A stretch of 64,000 bases of DNA from Pseudonocardia kunmingensis (lineage in GTDB: Bacteria > Actinomycetota > Actinomycetes > Mycobacteriales > Pseudonocardiaceae). Shown in pieces: positions 19,315 to 27,942 of this stretch (its first letter is position 1; every line of letters starts with the position of its first letter). The DNA lies in contig NZ_VFPA01000006.1 in assembly GCF_006716445.1 (NCBI RefSeq), forward strand, positions 434,001-498,000, in the 5' to 3' direction. The notes beneath the pieces were generated by a model. It was not told the DNA's origin. It saw nothing but the letters and a program-made list of their open reading frames with translations, and made no database searches. The translations under genes were made by a program, and so were the position numbers.

Positions 19315-19868
19315 GCCGGCACCCCGCTCCCCGTCGTGTCGGCCTCGGTGGCCGCACCCGAGAGCGACTGCCGCAGCGCGCGCAGCGCGTAGTACGACCG
19401 CGACTTGACCGTGCCCGCCGGGATGCCGAGCGCCGTGGCGGCCTCGCCGAGGCTGCGTCCCTGGAAGTAGATCTGGTCCAGCACTCCGCGGTGGTCCTCC
19501 GAGAGCTCGTCGAGCGCGGCCATGACGGTGACGGAGGCGACCACGCTGTCCGCGTGGTCGCGCACCACCGGCGGCGCGTCCGGGTTCTCCGCCACCTCCT
19601 GCGGCCGCGCCGCCCGGGCGCGGTAGCGGTCGGTGACGAGGTTGCGGGCCACCGTGAGCAGCCACCCGCGCGTGGAGCCCTTGCCGTTGGTGAGCACCTC
19701 CGGGTGGCGCCACGCCCGGATGAGCGTCTCCTGCACGACGTCCTCGGCTGCGGCGCGGTCACCGGTGAGCCTCGTGGCGTAGGCGAGCAGCGCGCGGCCG
19801 TGCTCGGAGTAGACGGCGTGCACCAGCGCCTCGTCGCGGTCCTCGGCGCGGTCACGGGCGGGCGGCAT
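19311..19868 (-). CDS. ECF sigma factor, SigL-like
   Basis: A 185-residue extracytoplasmic-function sigma factor. Region 2 covers YSEHGRALLAYATRLTGDRAAAEDVVQETLIRAW and GWLLTVARNLVTDRYR. Region 4 covers MAALDELSEDHRGVLDQIYFQGRSLGEAATALGIPAGTVKSR with its helix-turn-helix. It most resembles the SigL group by gene order with a ZAS anti-sigma factor. This is supported by the promoter upstream of its own gene, TGAACC-N16-CGTGTC, which matches the consensus published for mycobacterial SigL. The ATG at 19868 begins the recognisable protein. It very likely transcribes both itself and the facing operon at 20062. Confidence 0.9.
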   Translation of the reverse strand: MPPARDRAEDRDEALVHAVYSEHGRALLAYATRLTGDRAAAEDVVQETLIRAWRHPEVLTNGKGSTRGWLLTVARNLVTDRYRARAARPQEVAENPDAPPVVRDHADSVVASVTVMAALDELSEDHRGVLDQIYFQGRSLGEAATALGIPAGTVKSRSYYALRALRQSLSGAATEADTTGSGVPA

Positions 19869-19931
19869 GGTCGGCGGGCTCCCGGGGGCGGTGGTCGGGG
19901 GCGGAACCCTAGCGGAGCGGCTCCCACCTCG

Positions 19932-19959
19932 GACACGGCCGCGCGGGCGCACCGGTTCA
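19932..19959 (-). promoter_or_regulatory. SigL-type ECF promoter for the sigma/anti-sigma operon
   Basis: On the minus strand TGAACC (19954-19959) is followed after 16 bases by CGTGTC (19932-19937), the -35 and -10 pattern of SigL-dependent promoters. The -35 is half of the perfect dyad at 19953-19989. Confidence 0.75.
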
Positions 19960-19989
19960 CCGCGATCCGGTGCGGATCGCGGTGAACCG
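19953..19989. promoter_or_regulatory. Perfect 17-bp dyad joining two divergent -35 elements
   Basis: The arm CGGTTCACCGCGATCCG (19953-19969) and its exact complement (19973-19989) are separated by three bases. Each outer end contains one TGAACC -35 element, one pointing each way. Confidence 0.85.
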
Positions 19990-20010
19990 TCCCGCTCCGG
20001 CACGCGTGTG
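19983..20010 (+). promoter_or_regulatory. SigL-type ECF promoter for the lipoprotein-DUF6529-Rieske operon
   Basis: TGAACC (19983-19988), a 16-base spacer, and CGTGTG (20005-20010) mirror the leftward promoter. The start codon of the first gene is 52 bases downstream. Confidence 0.75.
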
Positions 20011-20061
20011 CCCGAGGGACGCGCCCGGACCGACCGGGCCCCGACCACCCCGGGGAGTCCC

Positions 20062-20727
20062 GTGACCCGGTACGCACCGCTGCTCACCCTGGGAGCGGCC
20101 GCCGCGCTCGGCGGCGGGCTGCTCCTCGTGAACACCGCCGCCACCTCCGCGGGCACCGCGCCCGCGCCGGTCGCGCTGTCCGCCGCGCCGGCCGGGCCCG
20201 ACCCGGCACCCCCTGCCGCGCCACCCGCGCCCCCGGCCGTCACCGACGTCGCCTACGCAGGCCGGTCCGCGGGCGACGAGGTGACCGTCGCGATCGCGGT
20301 GCGGGACGGGCGCGCGGTCGGCTACGTCTGCGACGGGGACGAGGTCGAGTCCTGGCTCGAGGGCACCCTCACCGGCGCGGACCTGCGGCTCGCGGACGCC
20401 GGCGGGACGCCGGTGGTCACCGCCACCGCCACCGGGGAGGCCGTGCTCGGCGCCGTGACCGTCGACGGTGAGGAACGGCCGTTCGCGGCGGAGGGCGTCA
20501 CGGGGCCTGCCGGGCTGTACGAGGGCCGCGCCGACGTCCGGGGCGTCACCACCCGCATCGGCTGGATCGTCGACGGCGCGGGGGACGTCACCGGGGTCGC
20601 CTCCGCGAGCGGGGTCCGCCGACCCGCGCCCGCGCTGGACCCGGCCGACCCCGCCGCGACCACGATCGACGGGGTGCCGGTCGAGGTCACCGCCCTCGAC
20701 GGCGGGGACGAGGTGATCCGGCGATGA
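20062..20727 (+). CDS. Exported protein of unknown function, first gene of the ECF target operon
   Basis: A 221-residue protein that starts with a signal anchor (YAPLLTLGAAAALGGGLLLVNTAATSA) and a long Pro/Ala linker (~residues 35-62). A compact beta-rich domain follows, from VAYAGRSAGDEVTVAIAV through YVCDGDEVESWLEGTLTG. It repeats short strand pairs and has one Cys. I do not recognise the domain. The GTG at 20062 has GGGGAG seven bases before it and lies downstream of a SigL-type promoter. It overlaps the next gene by four bases (ATGA), so the three genes are translationally coupled or co-transcribed. It presumably works outside the membrane with the Rieske protein. Confidence 0.75.
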   Translation: MTRYAPLLTLGAAAALGGGLLLVNTAATSAGTAPAPVALSAAPAGPDPAPPAAPPAPPAVTDVAYAGRSAGDEVTVAIAVRDGRAVGYVCDGDEVESWLEGTLTGADLRLADAGGTPVVTATATGEAVLGAVTVDGEERPFAAEGVTGPAGLYEGRADVRGVTTRIGWIVDGAGDVTGVASASGVRRPAPALDPADPAATTIDGVPVEVTALDGGDEVIRR

Positions 20728-21329
20728 CCCGGCCCACCGGCCTGCGTGCGGCCGGCGCCCACGCAGCCGGCGTCCGCGCCCGCAGCGGCGGCGCGGGTGC
20801 CGTGCTCGTCGCCGCGGCGGCGGGCTCGCTGGTCGCCGTCGGGCTCGGGGCGTACGGCCGGTGGCACGAGCCGGCAGCCGCGGCGGTCAACGTCGCGGGC
20901 TTCTCGTCCGGCGTGGCCGCGAAGGCCTGGCTGGGCACCATCGCGTTCGTGCTGGCGCTGGGACAGCTGTGGTCTGCAGCTGCGCTGCACGGACGGGTGG
21001 GCCGGCGGTGGCGGGCCGCCGGCCCACCGCTGTGGGTGGGGGCGGTGCACCGCTGGTCCGGTCGCGCGGCCGTGCTGGTCACCGTGCCGGTCGCGGTGCA
21101 CTGCCTCTACGCCCTCGGCTTCCAGGACGGCTCCCCGCGGGTGCTGCTGCACTCGCTGGCCGGCTGCTTCGTCTACGGCGCCTTCGTCACGAAGATGCTG
21201 GTGCTGCAGCGCCCGCGCAGCCCGGGGTGGAGCCTGCCGCTGCTCGGCGGCGCCCTCTTCACCGCCGTGACGGCCGTCTGGCTCAGCTCGTCGCTCTGGT
21301 TCTTCTCCACGTCCGGGCTCTCCACCTGA
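20724..21329 (+). CDS. DUF6529-like four-helix membrane protein
   Basis: A 201-residue protein with about four membrane helices (near residues 27-45, 68-86, 112-132 and 140-160) and a last one near 175-195. Conserved-looking histidines lie at helix ends, in GAVHRWSGRAAVL, PVAVHCLYAL and VLLHSLAGCF. This is a b561-like arrangement that could hold haem b. The sequence resembles the DUF6529 family, often found beside Rieske proteins. As the second gene of the ECF-driven operon, a role in electron transfer between the membrane quinone pool and the Rieske protein is an inference, not shown. Confidence 0.65.
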   Translation: MTRPTGLRAAGAHAAGVRARSGGAGAVLVAAAAGSLVAVGLGAYGRWHEPAAAAVNVAGFSSGVAAKAWLGTIAFVLALGQLWSAAALHGRVGRRWRAAGPPLWVGAVHRWSGRAAVLVTVPVAVHCLYALGFQDGSPRVLLHSLAGCFVYGAFVTKMLVLQRPRSPGWSLPLLGGALFTAVTAVWLSSSLWFFSTSGLST

Positions 21330-21359
21330 CCGACGCCACCGACCCCCGAGGTGTTCGCC

Positions 21360-21797
21360 GTGCCCCACTCCGCTCTCACCCGCCGCGCCGTCGTGACCGG
21401 CTCGGCAGGCGCCTGCGCCGCGGCGCTCTGCGCCTGCACCACCTACGACGCCCGCCCGTCCCCGCCGCCGGCCCCGGCGCCGCCACCGCCACCGGACGCC
21501 ACGGGCGCCGCGGACGCGCTGGCCCGCACCGCCGACATCCCGGTCGGCGGCGGCGCGGTCTTCCCCGACCGGGACCTCGTCGTCACGCAGCCGGTGGCGG
21601 GGGAGTTCCGCGCCTTCTCCGCCACGTGCACCCACCAGGGCTGCACCGTCGGCGAGGTGAGCGACGGCGCCATCGTGTGCACCTGCCACGGCAGCCGCTT
21701 CGCCGTCGAGGACGGCGCGGTCGTGGAGGGGCCGGCCGAGACGCCGCTGCCGGAGCGCGGCATCGAGGTGGACGGGGAGCAGATCCTCCCCGCCTGA
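21360..21797 (+). CDS. Exported Rieske [2Fe-2S] protein
   Basis: A 145-residue protein with a twin-arginine-type signal (LTRRAVVTGSAG) and a possible lipobox before Cys-Thr-Thr, then a Pro-rich tether (~residues 30-48). The Rieske domain has SATCTHQGCTVG and IVCTCHGSRFAVEDGAVVEGPA. The Cys-His pairs bind the cluster and the CTHQGC and CTCHG loops carry the extra cysteine pair. The GTG at 21360 is preferred to 21351 because GAGG then has proper spacing. The domain is like the small stand-alone Rieske proteins, not a full QcrA. It ends the ECF-controlled operon. Confidence 0.88.
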   Translation: MPHSALTRRAVVTGSAGACAAALCACTTYDARPSPPPAPAPPPPPDATGAADALARTADIPVGGGAVFPDRDLVVTQPVAGEFRAFSATCTHQGCTVGEVSDGAIVCTCHGSRFAVEDGAVVEGPAETPLPERGIEVDGEQILPA

Positions 21798-21868
21798 CCG
21801 GGGCCTGCGCGGCCCGCCCGTGGGTCGGATCACGCTGCGCGGACCCGGCTGGGGCGCCCGCGCCGACC

Positions 21869-21874
21869 TACACT
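21869..21874 (+). promoter_or_regulatory. Probable -10 element of the mutAB-meaB operon
   Basis: TACACT lies 59 bases before the mutA start codon in the 136-bp gap after the Rieske gene. No convincing -35 is seen. Confidence 0.35.
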
Positions 21875-21933
21875 CCGAACCGTCGGGCCCGCCGGCAGGG
21901 CTGCCGAGCGGGGTGGCGGAGGAGTGGCACCGC

Positions 21934-23841
21934 ATGAACACGTCCCAGGTCGACAGCGACGCGCTCGACGCGGGCGCGCCGTCCGAGCCGGAAGAGCTGG
22001 CGCTCGCCGCGGAGTTCCCGCCGGCGCAGCGGGCGCAATGGTCGGCGCTCGTCGACCAGGTCGTGCGCAAGGCCGGGCGCCTCCCGTCCGACGCACCGGC
22101 CGGGGCGGGCGTCGAGCGGCTGGAGCGGACCACGCCGGACGGCTTCCGCGTGCGCCCGCTCTACACCGCAGCCGACGCCCCCGACCCGGCGTCGGCCGGG
22201 GTGCCGGGCGCGGCGCCGTTCGTGCGCGGCGGCCGGTCAGGCGGTCCGGCGCCCGACGGCTGGGACGTGCGGCAGCGCCACGCCGAGCCGGACCCGGCCG
22301 CCGCCCGCGCGGCCGTGCTCGCCGACCTGGAGAACGGCGTCACCTCGATCTGGCTGGGTGTCGGCACGGGCGCCACGGCGGTGGCCGACCTGCCCGCCGT
22401 GCTCGAGGGCGTGCACCTGGACATGGCCCCCGTGGTGCTCGACGCGTCCGCCGACTCCGCCGACACCGAGCTCGCCGCGGCGGAGGCGCTGCTCGCGCAG
22501 GCTCCCGGCGGCGTGGCGCCCGCCGACCTGCGCGCCACCCTCGGGCTGGACCCGGTGGGGCGGCGCGCCCGCACCGGTGCCGGCCCGGACGTCGACGCGG
22601 TCGTGCCGCTCGCCCGGCGCGTCGCGGAGGGGTTCCCCCTGGTCCGCACGGTCGTCGTGGACGCGTTGCCGGTGCACGGCGCGGGCTCGTCGGACGCGCA
22701 GGAGCTGGGGTTCTCCCTCGCCGCCGGCGTCGCCTACCTGCGGGCGCTGACCGGCGCCGGGCTGGACCTCGCGACCGCGGCGGGACAGCTGGAGTTCCGC
22801 TACGCGGCCACGGCGGAGCAGTTCCCCACGATCGCGAAGCTGCGCGCGGCACGGCGGCTGTGGTCGCGCGTCACCGAGGCCTGCGGAACGGCGTTGCCCC
22901 AGTTCCAGCACGCCGTGTCCGCGCCGTCCATGCTCACCCGCCGCGACGCCCACGGGAACCTGCTGCGCGGCACCGTCGCCGGCTTCGGGGCCGGGGTCGG
23001 CGGTGCCGACGCGGTCACCGTGGCCCCGTTCGACGCCGCGCTCGGCGCGTCCGAACCCTTCTCCCGGCGGATCGCGCGCAACACGCAGTCGCTGCTGGTG
23101 CAGGAGTCGCACCTGGCCCGGGTGATCGACCCGGCGGGCGGGTCCTGGTTCGTCGAGTCGCTCACCGCGGAGCTCGCGGCCGCGGCCTGGGCGTTCTTCC
23201 AGGAGATCGAGGCCGCGGGCGGCGTCCTCGCGGCGCTGGACTCCGGGCTGGTGGCCGAACGGGTCGCCGCGGTCCGGGAGGGTCGGGAGCGCGCGGCCGC
23301 GCGGCGCAGCGCGTCGATCACCGGGGTGAGCGAGTTCGCCGACCTGGCCGAGCCCGCGCTCGCGCGCCGTCCGCTGCCGGAACCGCCTGCCGGCGGGCTG
23401 CCGCGCTTCCGGCCCGCGGAGCCGTACGAGGCGTACCGGGACCGCTCGGACGCGGTGCTCGCCGAGACCGGCGCGCGGCCGCGGGCGTTCCTCGCGACCC
23501 TGGGCCCGCTGTCGGCGTACACCGCGCGCGCGGGCTTCGCGCGCAACCTCATGGCCGCGGGCGGCATCGAGACCCCGGAGGCCGGACCCACGCAGACCGC
23601 GCAGGAGGTGGCCACGGCCTTCACCGAGGCGGGCACCCCGGTCGCGGTCCTGTGCTCGACCGACGCGCTCTACGCCGAACGCGCCGCCGAGGCGGTGACG
23701 GCGTTGCGGGAGGCGGGCGCGCGCCAGGTCCTGCTGGCCGGGTCGGCCGAGGTGGCAGGCGTGGACGGGCACCTCGCGGCGGGCTGCGACGCGCTCGCCG
23801 TGATCGGGTCGGTGTACACGACGCTGGAGGGCGGCTCATGA
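21934..23841 (+). CDS. mutA: Methylmalonyl-CoA mutase small subunit
   Basis: A 635-residue beta subunit that pairs with MutB to interconvert succinyl-CoA and (R)-methylmalonyl-CoA. It keeps the mutase barrel fold (FRVRPLYTAADAP, LEFRYAATAEQFPTIAKLRAARRLW, SRRIARNTQSLLVQESHLAR). The C-terminal flavodoxin-like domain lacks the D-x-H-x-x-G cobalamin motif, as usual for the non-catalytic subunit. The ATG at 21934 has GGCGGAGGAG before it. The gene overlaps mutB by four bases, and meaB follows, a standard three-gene operon for propionate or odd-chain metabolism. Confidence 0.93.
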   Translation: MNTSQVDSDALDAGAPSEPEELALAAEFPPAQRAQWSALVDQVVRKAGRLPSDAPAGAGVERLERTTPDGFRVRPLYTAADAPDPASAGVPGAAPFVRGGRSGGPAPDGWDVRQRHAEPDPAAARAAVLADLENGVTSIWLGVGTGATAVADLPAVLEGVHLDMAPVVLDASADSADTELAAAEALLAQAPGGVAPADLRATLGLDPVGRRARTGAGPDVDAVVPLARRVAEGFPLVRTVVVDALPVHGAGSSDAQELGFSLAAGVAYLRALTGAGLDLATAAGQLEFRYAATAEQFPTIAKLRAARRLWSRVTEACGTALPQFQHAVSAPSMLTRRDAHGNLLRGTVAGFGAGVGGADAVTVAPFDAALGASEPFSRRIARNTQSLLVQESHLARVIDPAGGSWFVESLTAELAAAAWAFFQEIEAAGGVLAALDSGLVAERVAAVREGRERAAARRSASITGVSEFADLAEPALARRPLPEPPAGGLPRFRPAEPYEAYRDRSDAVLAETGARPRAFLATLGPLSAYTARAGFARNLMAAGGIETPEAGPTQTAQEVATAFTEAGTPVAVLCSTDALYAERAAEAVTALREAGARQVLLAGSAEVAGVDGHLAAGCDALAVIGSVYTTLEGGS

Positions 23842-26000
23842 TCCCCGACTTCACGCAGGTACCCCTCGACGGCGCCGCGACCCCGGCGGGGGAGTGGGCA
23901 GGCGACGTGCCGACCTGGGAGTCCCCCGAGGGGATCGGGGTGAAGCCGCTCTACACCGCCGCCGACGTCGCGGGCCTGGACTTCCTGGACACCTATCCGG
24001 GCATCGCGCCGTACGTGCGCGGCCCGTACCCGACGATGTACACCACGCAGCCCTGGACGGTGCGCCAGTACGCGGGCTTCTCCACCGCGGCCGAGTCCAA
24101 CGCCTTCTACCGGCGCAACCTGGCCGCGGGCCAGAAGGGCCTGTCGATCGCCTTCGACCTGGCCACCCACCGCGGGTACGACTCCGACCACCCGCGCGTC
24201 GGCGGCGACGTCGGCATGGCAGGCGTGGCGATCGACTCGATCTACGACATGCGCCAGCTGTTCGACGGCATCCCGCTCGGGGACATGTCGGTGTCGATGA
24301 CGATGAACGGCGCCGTGCTGCCCGTCCTCGCGCTCTACGTCGTGGCGGCCGAGGAGCAGGGCGTGCCGCACGAGCGGCTCACCGGGACCATCCAGAACGA
24401 CATCCTCAAGGAGTTCATGGTCCGCAACACCTACATCTACCCGCCGCAGCCCTCGATGCAGATCATCTCCGACATCTTCTCGTTCACCTCGCGGGAGATG
24501 CCGAAGTTCAACTCGATCTCCATCTCCGGCTACCACATCCAGGAGGCCGGGGCCACGGCCGACCTGGAGCTGGCCTACACCCTCGCGGACGGCGTGGAGT
24601 ACCTGCGGGCGGGCATCGACGCGGGCCTGGACGTGGACCGGTTCGCGCCGCGGCTGTCGTTCTTCTTCGGCGTCGGCATGAACTTCTTCATGGAGGTCGC
24701 GAAGCTGCGGGCGGCGCGGCTGCTGTGGGCGAAGCTGGTGAAGCAGTTCTCCCCGGAGAACGAGAAGTCGCTGTCGTTGCGCACGCACTGCCAGACCTCG
24801 GGGTGGTCGCTGACCGCGCAGGACGTCTACAACAACGTGGTCCGCACCTGCGTCGAGGCCATGGCCGCCACCCAGGGCCACACGCAGAGCCTGCACACCA
24901 ACGCCCTCGACGAGGCGCTGGCGCTGCCCACGGACTTCTCGGCGCGAATCGCCCGCAACACGCAGCTGCTGCTGCAGCAGGAGTCCGGCACCACGCATGT
25001 GATCGACCCGTGGGGCGGCAGCCACTACGTCGAGCGGCTGACCTACGACCTGGCCCGCCGCGCGTGGGCGCACATCGAGGAGGTCGAGCGGGCCGGCGGG
25101 ATGGCGCAGGCCATCGACGCCGGCATCCCGAAGCTGCGCGTCGAGGAGGCGGCCGCGCGCACGCAGGCGCGCATCGACGCCGGGCGCCAGCCGGTCATCG
25201 GGGTCAACAAGTACGTGGTCGACTCCGACGAGGACCTCGAGGTCCTCAAGGTCGACAACGCCGGGGTGCGCCGCGAGCAGCTGGAGAAGCTGCGCAGGCT
25301 GCGCGAGGAGCGCGACGACCGCGAGGTCGACGCCGCGTGCGCGGCGCTGACGTCGGCGGCCGCCCTGATCGCCGAGGGCTCGCCCCGCACGGAGGCGCAG
25401 AACCTGCTCGGGCTCTCGGTGGCGGCGGCGCGGGCGAAGGCCACCGTCGGCGAGATCTCCGACGCGCTGGAGAAGGTGTTCTCGCGCCACTCCGGTCAGA
25501 TCCGCATCATCTCCGGTGTGTACGCGCACGAGGCCGGGCAGAACCCCGCGATCGAACGGGCCCGCGAGCTGGTGGACGCCTTCGCCGCGCAGGAGGGGCG
25601 CCAGCCGCGCATCCTGGTGGCGAAGATGGGCCAGGACGGGCACGACCGCGGCCAGAAGGTGATCGCCACCGCGTTCGCCGACCTCGGCTTCGACGTCGAC
25701 GTCGGCCCGCTGTTCTCCACGCCCGGCGAGGTGGCGCGGCAGGCCGTCGAGGCCGACGTGCACGTCGTGGGCGTCAGCTCGCTCGCGGCGGGGCACCTGA
25801 CGTTGGTGCCGGAGCTGCGCGCCGAGCTCGCGGCGCTGGACCGTGACGACATCGTCGTCGTCGTCGGCGGCGTCATCCCGCCCGCCGACCACCCGGCGCT
25901 GAAGGAGGCGGGCGCGGCCGCGGTGTTCGGGCCCGGCACCGTGATCGCCGAGGCCGCGGTCGACCTGCTCGACACGCTCACCGCGCGGCTGCACGGGTGA
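23838..26000 (+). CDS. mutB: Methylmalonyl-CoA mutase large (catalytic) subunit
   Basis: A 720-residue catalytic subunit. The N-terminal barrel begins KPLYTAADVAGLDFLDTYPG and contains GYHIQEAGATADLELAYTLADG and NTQLLLQQESGTTHVIDPWGG. The C-terminal domain binds adenosylcobalamin base-off through DGHDRG (600-605, His602), followed by the conserved VVGVSSLAAGH and VVVGGVIPPAD. The start ATG overlaps the mutA stop. It catalyses the radical rearrangement between methylmalonyl-CoA and succinyl-CoA in the cytosol. Confidence 0.96.
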   Translation: MIPDFTQVPLDGAATPAGEWAGDVPTWESPEGIGVKPLYTAADVAGLDFLDTYPGIAPYVRGPYPTMYTTQPWTVRQYAGFSTAAESNAFYRRNLAAGQKGLSIAFDLATHRGYDSDHPRVGGDVGMAGVAIDSIYDMRQLFDGIPLGDMSVSMTMNGAVLPVLALYVVAAEEQGVPHERLTGTIQNDILKEFMVRNTYIYPPQPSMQIISDIFSFTSREMPKFNSISISGYHIQEAGATADLELAYTLADGVEYLRAGIDAGLDVDRFAPRLSFFFGVGMNFFMEVAKLRAARLLWAKLVKQFSPENEKSLSLRTHCQTSGWSLTAQDVYNNVVRTCVEAMAATQGHTQSLHTNALDEALALPTDFSARIARNTQLLLQQESGTTHVIDPWGGSHYVERLTYDLARRAWAHIEEVERAGGMAQAIDAGIPKLRVEEAAARTQARIDAGRQPVIGVNKYVVDSDEDLEVLKVDNAGVRREQLEKLRRLREERDDREVDAACAALTSAAALIAEGSPRTEAQNLLGLSVAAARAKATVGEISDALEKVFSRHSGQIRIISGVYAHEAGQNPAIERARELVDAFAAQEGRQPRILVAKMGQDGHDRGQKVIATAFADLGFDVDVGPLFSTPGEVARQAVEADVHVVGVSSLAAGHLTLVPELRAELAALDRDDIVVVVGGVIPPADHPALKEAGAAAVFGPGTVIAEAAVDLLDTLTARLHG

Positions 26001-26003
26001 TCC

Positions 26004-26984
26004 GTGGCGCGTGAGGTGGACGTCGCGGCCCTGGCCAAGGGCGTGCTCGACGGGTCGCGGACGGTACTGGCGCGGTCGATCACGCTCGTCGAGTCCCACC
26101 GGCCCGACCACCGCGAGGCCGCGCAGCAGCTGCTGATGGAGCTGCTGCCGTCCTCAGGTGGCGCGCGTCGCGTCGGGATCAGCGGCGTGCCCGGTGTCGG
26201 GAAGTCGACGTTCATCGAGGCGCTGGGCACCCGGCTCACCGGGGCGGGCCACCGCGTCGCCGTGCTCGCCGTCGACCCCTCCTCCACGCGGACGAAGGGC
26301 TCGATCCTCGGCGACAAGACCCGGATGGCGGCCCTGGCGAACGACGCGAACGCGTTCGTGCGGCCCTCGCCGAGTGCCGGCACGCTCGGCGGTGTCGCCC
26401 GCGCCACCCGCGAGACGATCGTGCTGATGGAGGCCGCCGGCCACGACGTGGTGCTGGTGGAGACGGTCGGCGTCGGGCAGTCCGAGGTGGCGGTCGCGGC
26501 GATGGTCGACACGTTCCTGCTGCTCACGATCGCCCGCACCGGCGACTCCCTGCAGGGGATCAAGAAGGGCATCCTCGAGCTGGCCGACGTCGTCGCGGTG
26601 AACAAGGCCGACGGCCCGCACGAGGCCGACGCCCGCGCCGCGGCCCGCGAGCTGCGTGGCGCCCTGCGGCTGCTCACCCCCGCCAGCGCGGCGTGGACGC
26701 CCCCGGTCCTGACCTGCAGCGCGCAGACCGGCACCGGGATGGACGAGGTCTGGACGGCGGTGCAGGACCACCGCGCCGCGCTGGAGGCGGCCGGGGAGCT
26801 CGAGCCGCGTCGCGCCGCGCAGCAGGTGCAGTGGATGTGGGCGGTGGTCCGCGACCGCCTGCTCGACCGCCTGCAGTCCGACGCGAGAGTCCGCGAGGCG
26901 CTCCCCGACGTCGAGCGCGCCGTCCGCGACGGCGAGCTGACCCCCACCCTCGCCGCGCAACAACTCCTGGACCGCCTCACCTGA
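26004..26984 (+). CDS. meaB: MeaB G-protein chaperone of methylmalonyl-CoA mutase
   Basis: A 326-residue GTPase that gates cobalamin loading and protects the mutase from inactivation. RRVGISGVPGVGKSTFIEAL is the P-loop. VDPSSTRTKGSILGDKTRM, VETVGVGQSE and VNKADGP (the guanine-specific N-K-x-D) follow in order. The GTG start is three bases after mutB ends. Length and neighbours are typical of the family. Confidence 0.95.
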   Translation: MAREVDVAALAKGVLDGSRTVLARSITLVESHRPDHREAAQQLLMELLPSSGGARRVGISGVPGVGKSTFIEALGTRLTGAGHRVAVLAVDPSSTRTKGSILGDKTRMAALANDANAFVRPSPSAGTLGGVARATRETIVLMEAAGHDVVLVETVGVGQSEVAVAAMVDTFLLLTIARTGDSLQGIKKGILELADVVAVNKADGPHEADARAAARELRGALRLLTPASAAWTPPVLTCSAQTGTGMDEVWTAVQDHRAALEAAGELEPRRAAQQVQWMWAVVRDRLLDRLQSDARVREALPDVERAVRDGELTPTLAAQQLLDRLT

Positions 26985-26991
26985 CCGCTGA

Positions 26992-27053
26992 GACACCGAC
27001 TCCTGCCCCGGCACACCGACTGCAGTCGGTGTGGGAGCGCCGAAGTCGGTGTG
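26992..27053. repeat. Nested ACACCGACT repeat with 20-bp palindrome
   Basis: ACACCGACT occurs at 26993-27001 and 27013-27021. Its inverse AGTCGGTGT occurs at 27024-27032 and 27044-27052, both pairs 20 bases apart. The centre, ACACCGACTGCAGTCGGTGT (27013-27032), is a perfect palindrome. It follows meaB and may end the mut transcript. Confidence 0.7.
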
Positions 27054-27117
27054 TGACGCGGGTCGGGCACGGCGTGGGATGGACGATCTTGTCGCCCTTC
27101 CGGGTTAACGTCGCCGG

Positions 27118-27921
27118 GTGCTCGGGGTCAGTCACGCGCTGTCGGGGGCGGCCCTCGGGCTCGCCGTGGTCGGGCTCGTCCCGGGGTTCGAGGAGAACGG
27201 GGAGAGCGCGGGGGGTGTGCTCACGTTCGCGGCGGTCTGCGCGGGTGCGGCGCTGCTGCCCGACCTGGACCACCCGTCCTCCACCGTCACCCGGCGGTTC
27301 GCCGCCGCGTCCTGGCTGGCCAGCCACGCGGTGCGGCCGCTGTCGCGGCTGGTGTACGACCTCACCCGCGGGCGTCGCGACACCGGGCGCGGCTCGCACC
27401 GCGGGCTCACCCACACTGTCGTCGGGGCGGTGCTGCTCGGCCTGGCCCTGAACCTCGCGTCCGCGCGGTTCGGCACCCCGGTGCTGGTCGGCACGCTGTT
27501 CGTGTGCCTCGCCCTGGCGATCAAGGGCCTCGACGCGCTGGTGCCCGGCCCGCCGTCGCTGGTGATCGCCGCCGGGCTCACCTACGCGGTGGAGCACTTC
27601 GTGCCGGGCGGCACGGCGGCCACCGCCGGTTGGCTCGGCACCGCCGTCACGCTCGGGATGGTGGTGCACTCCGTCGGCGACGCCGTCACCGAGTCCGGGG
27701 CCCCGCTGCTGTGGCCGGTGCGGATCCGCCAGCGGCACTGGTACCCGGTGGGCAGCCCGCGACCGCTGCGGTTCCGCACCGGCGGGAAGGTCGAGGCCTG
27801 GCTGGTGGCCCCCGCGCTCACGCTCGCGGTGTTCCTGCTGGTCGCGTTCGTGGTGCCGGGGGTGGCACCGGTCCTGCTGGCGGTGCGGGCCCAGGTGGAG
27901 GGGCTGATCGCGGGCGGGTGA
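27118..27921 (+). CDS. DUF457-type membrane-bound metal-dependent hydrolase (YdjM-like)
   Basis: A 267-residue integral membrane protein with about six helices. The DUF457/YdjM signature residues are visible: GVSHALSGAALG, LLPDLDHPSSTVTRR and GSHRGLTHTVVGAVLLG (the H-R-x-x-T-H motif), then VVHSVGDAVTESGAPLLWPV. The family is predicted to be a metal-dependent phosphatase-like hydrolase; in E. coli the relatives are SOS-induced, but no function is proven. The GTG start is six bases after TAACGT, so translation is probably leaderless. Confidence 0.85.
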   Translation: MLGVSHALSGAALGLAVVGLVPGFEENGESAGGVLTFAAVCAGAALLPDLDHPSSTVTRRFAAASWLASHAVRPLSRLVYDLTRGRRDTGRGSHRGLTHTVVGAVLLGLALNLASARFGTPVLVGTLFVCLALAIKGLDALVPGPPSLVIAAGLTYAVEHFVPGGTAATAGWLGTAVTLGMVVHSVGDAVTESGAPLLWPVRIRQRHWYPVGSPRPLRFRTGGKVEAWLVAPALTLAVFLLVAFVVPGVAPVLLAVRAQVEGLIAGG

Positions 27922-27942
27922 GCCACCGGCGATGATGCACGG

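Noticed and set aside
23670..26111. An 813-codon open frame on the minus strand
   Set aside because: It is antisense to mutB and has no recognisable protein features.
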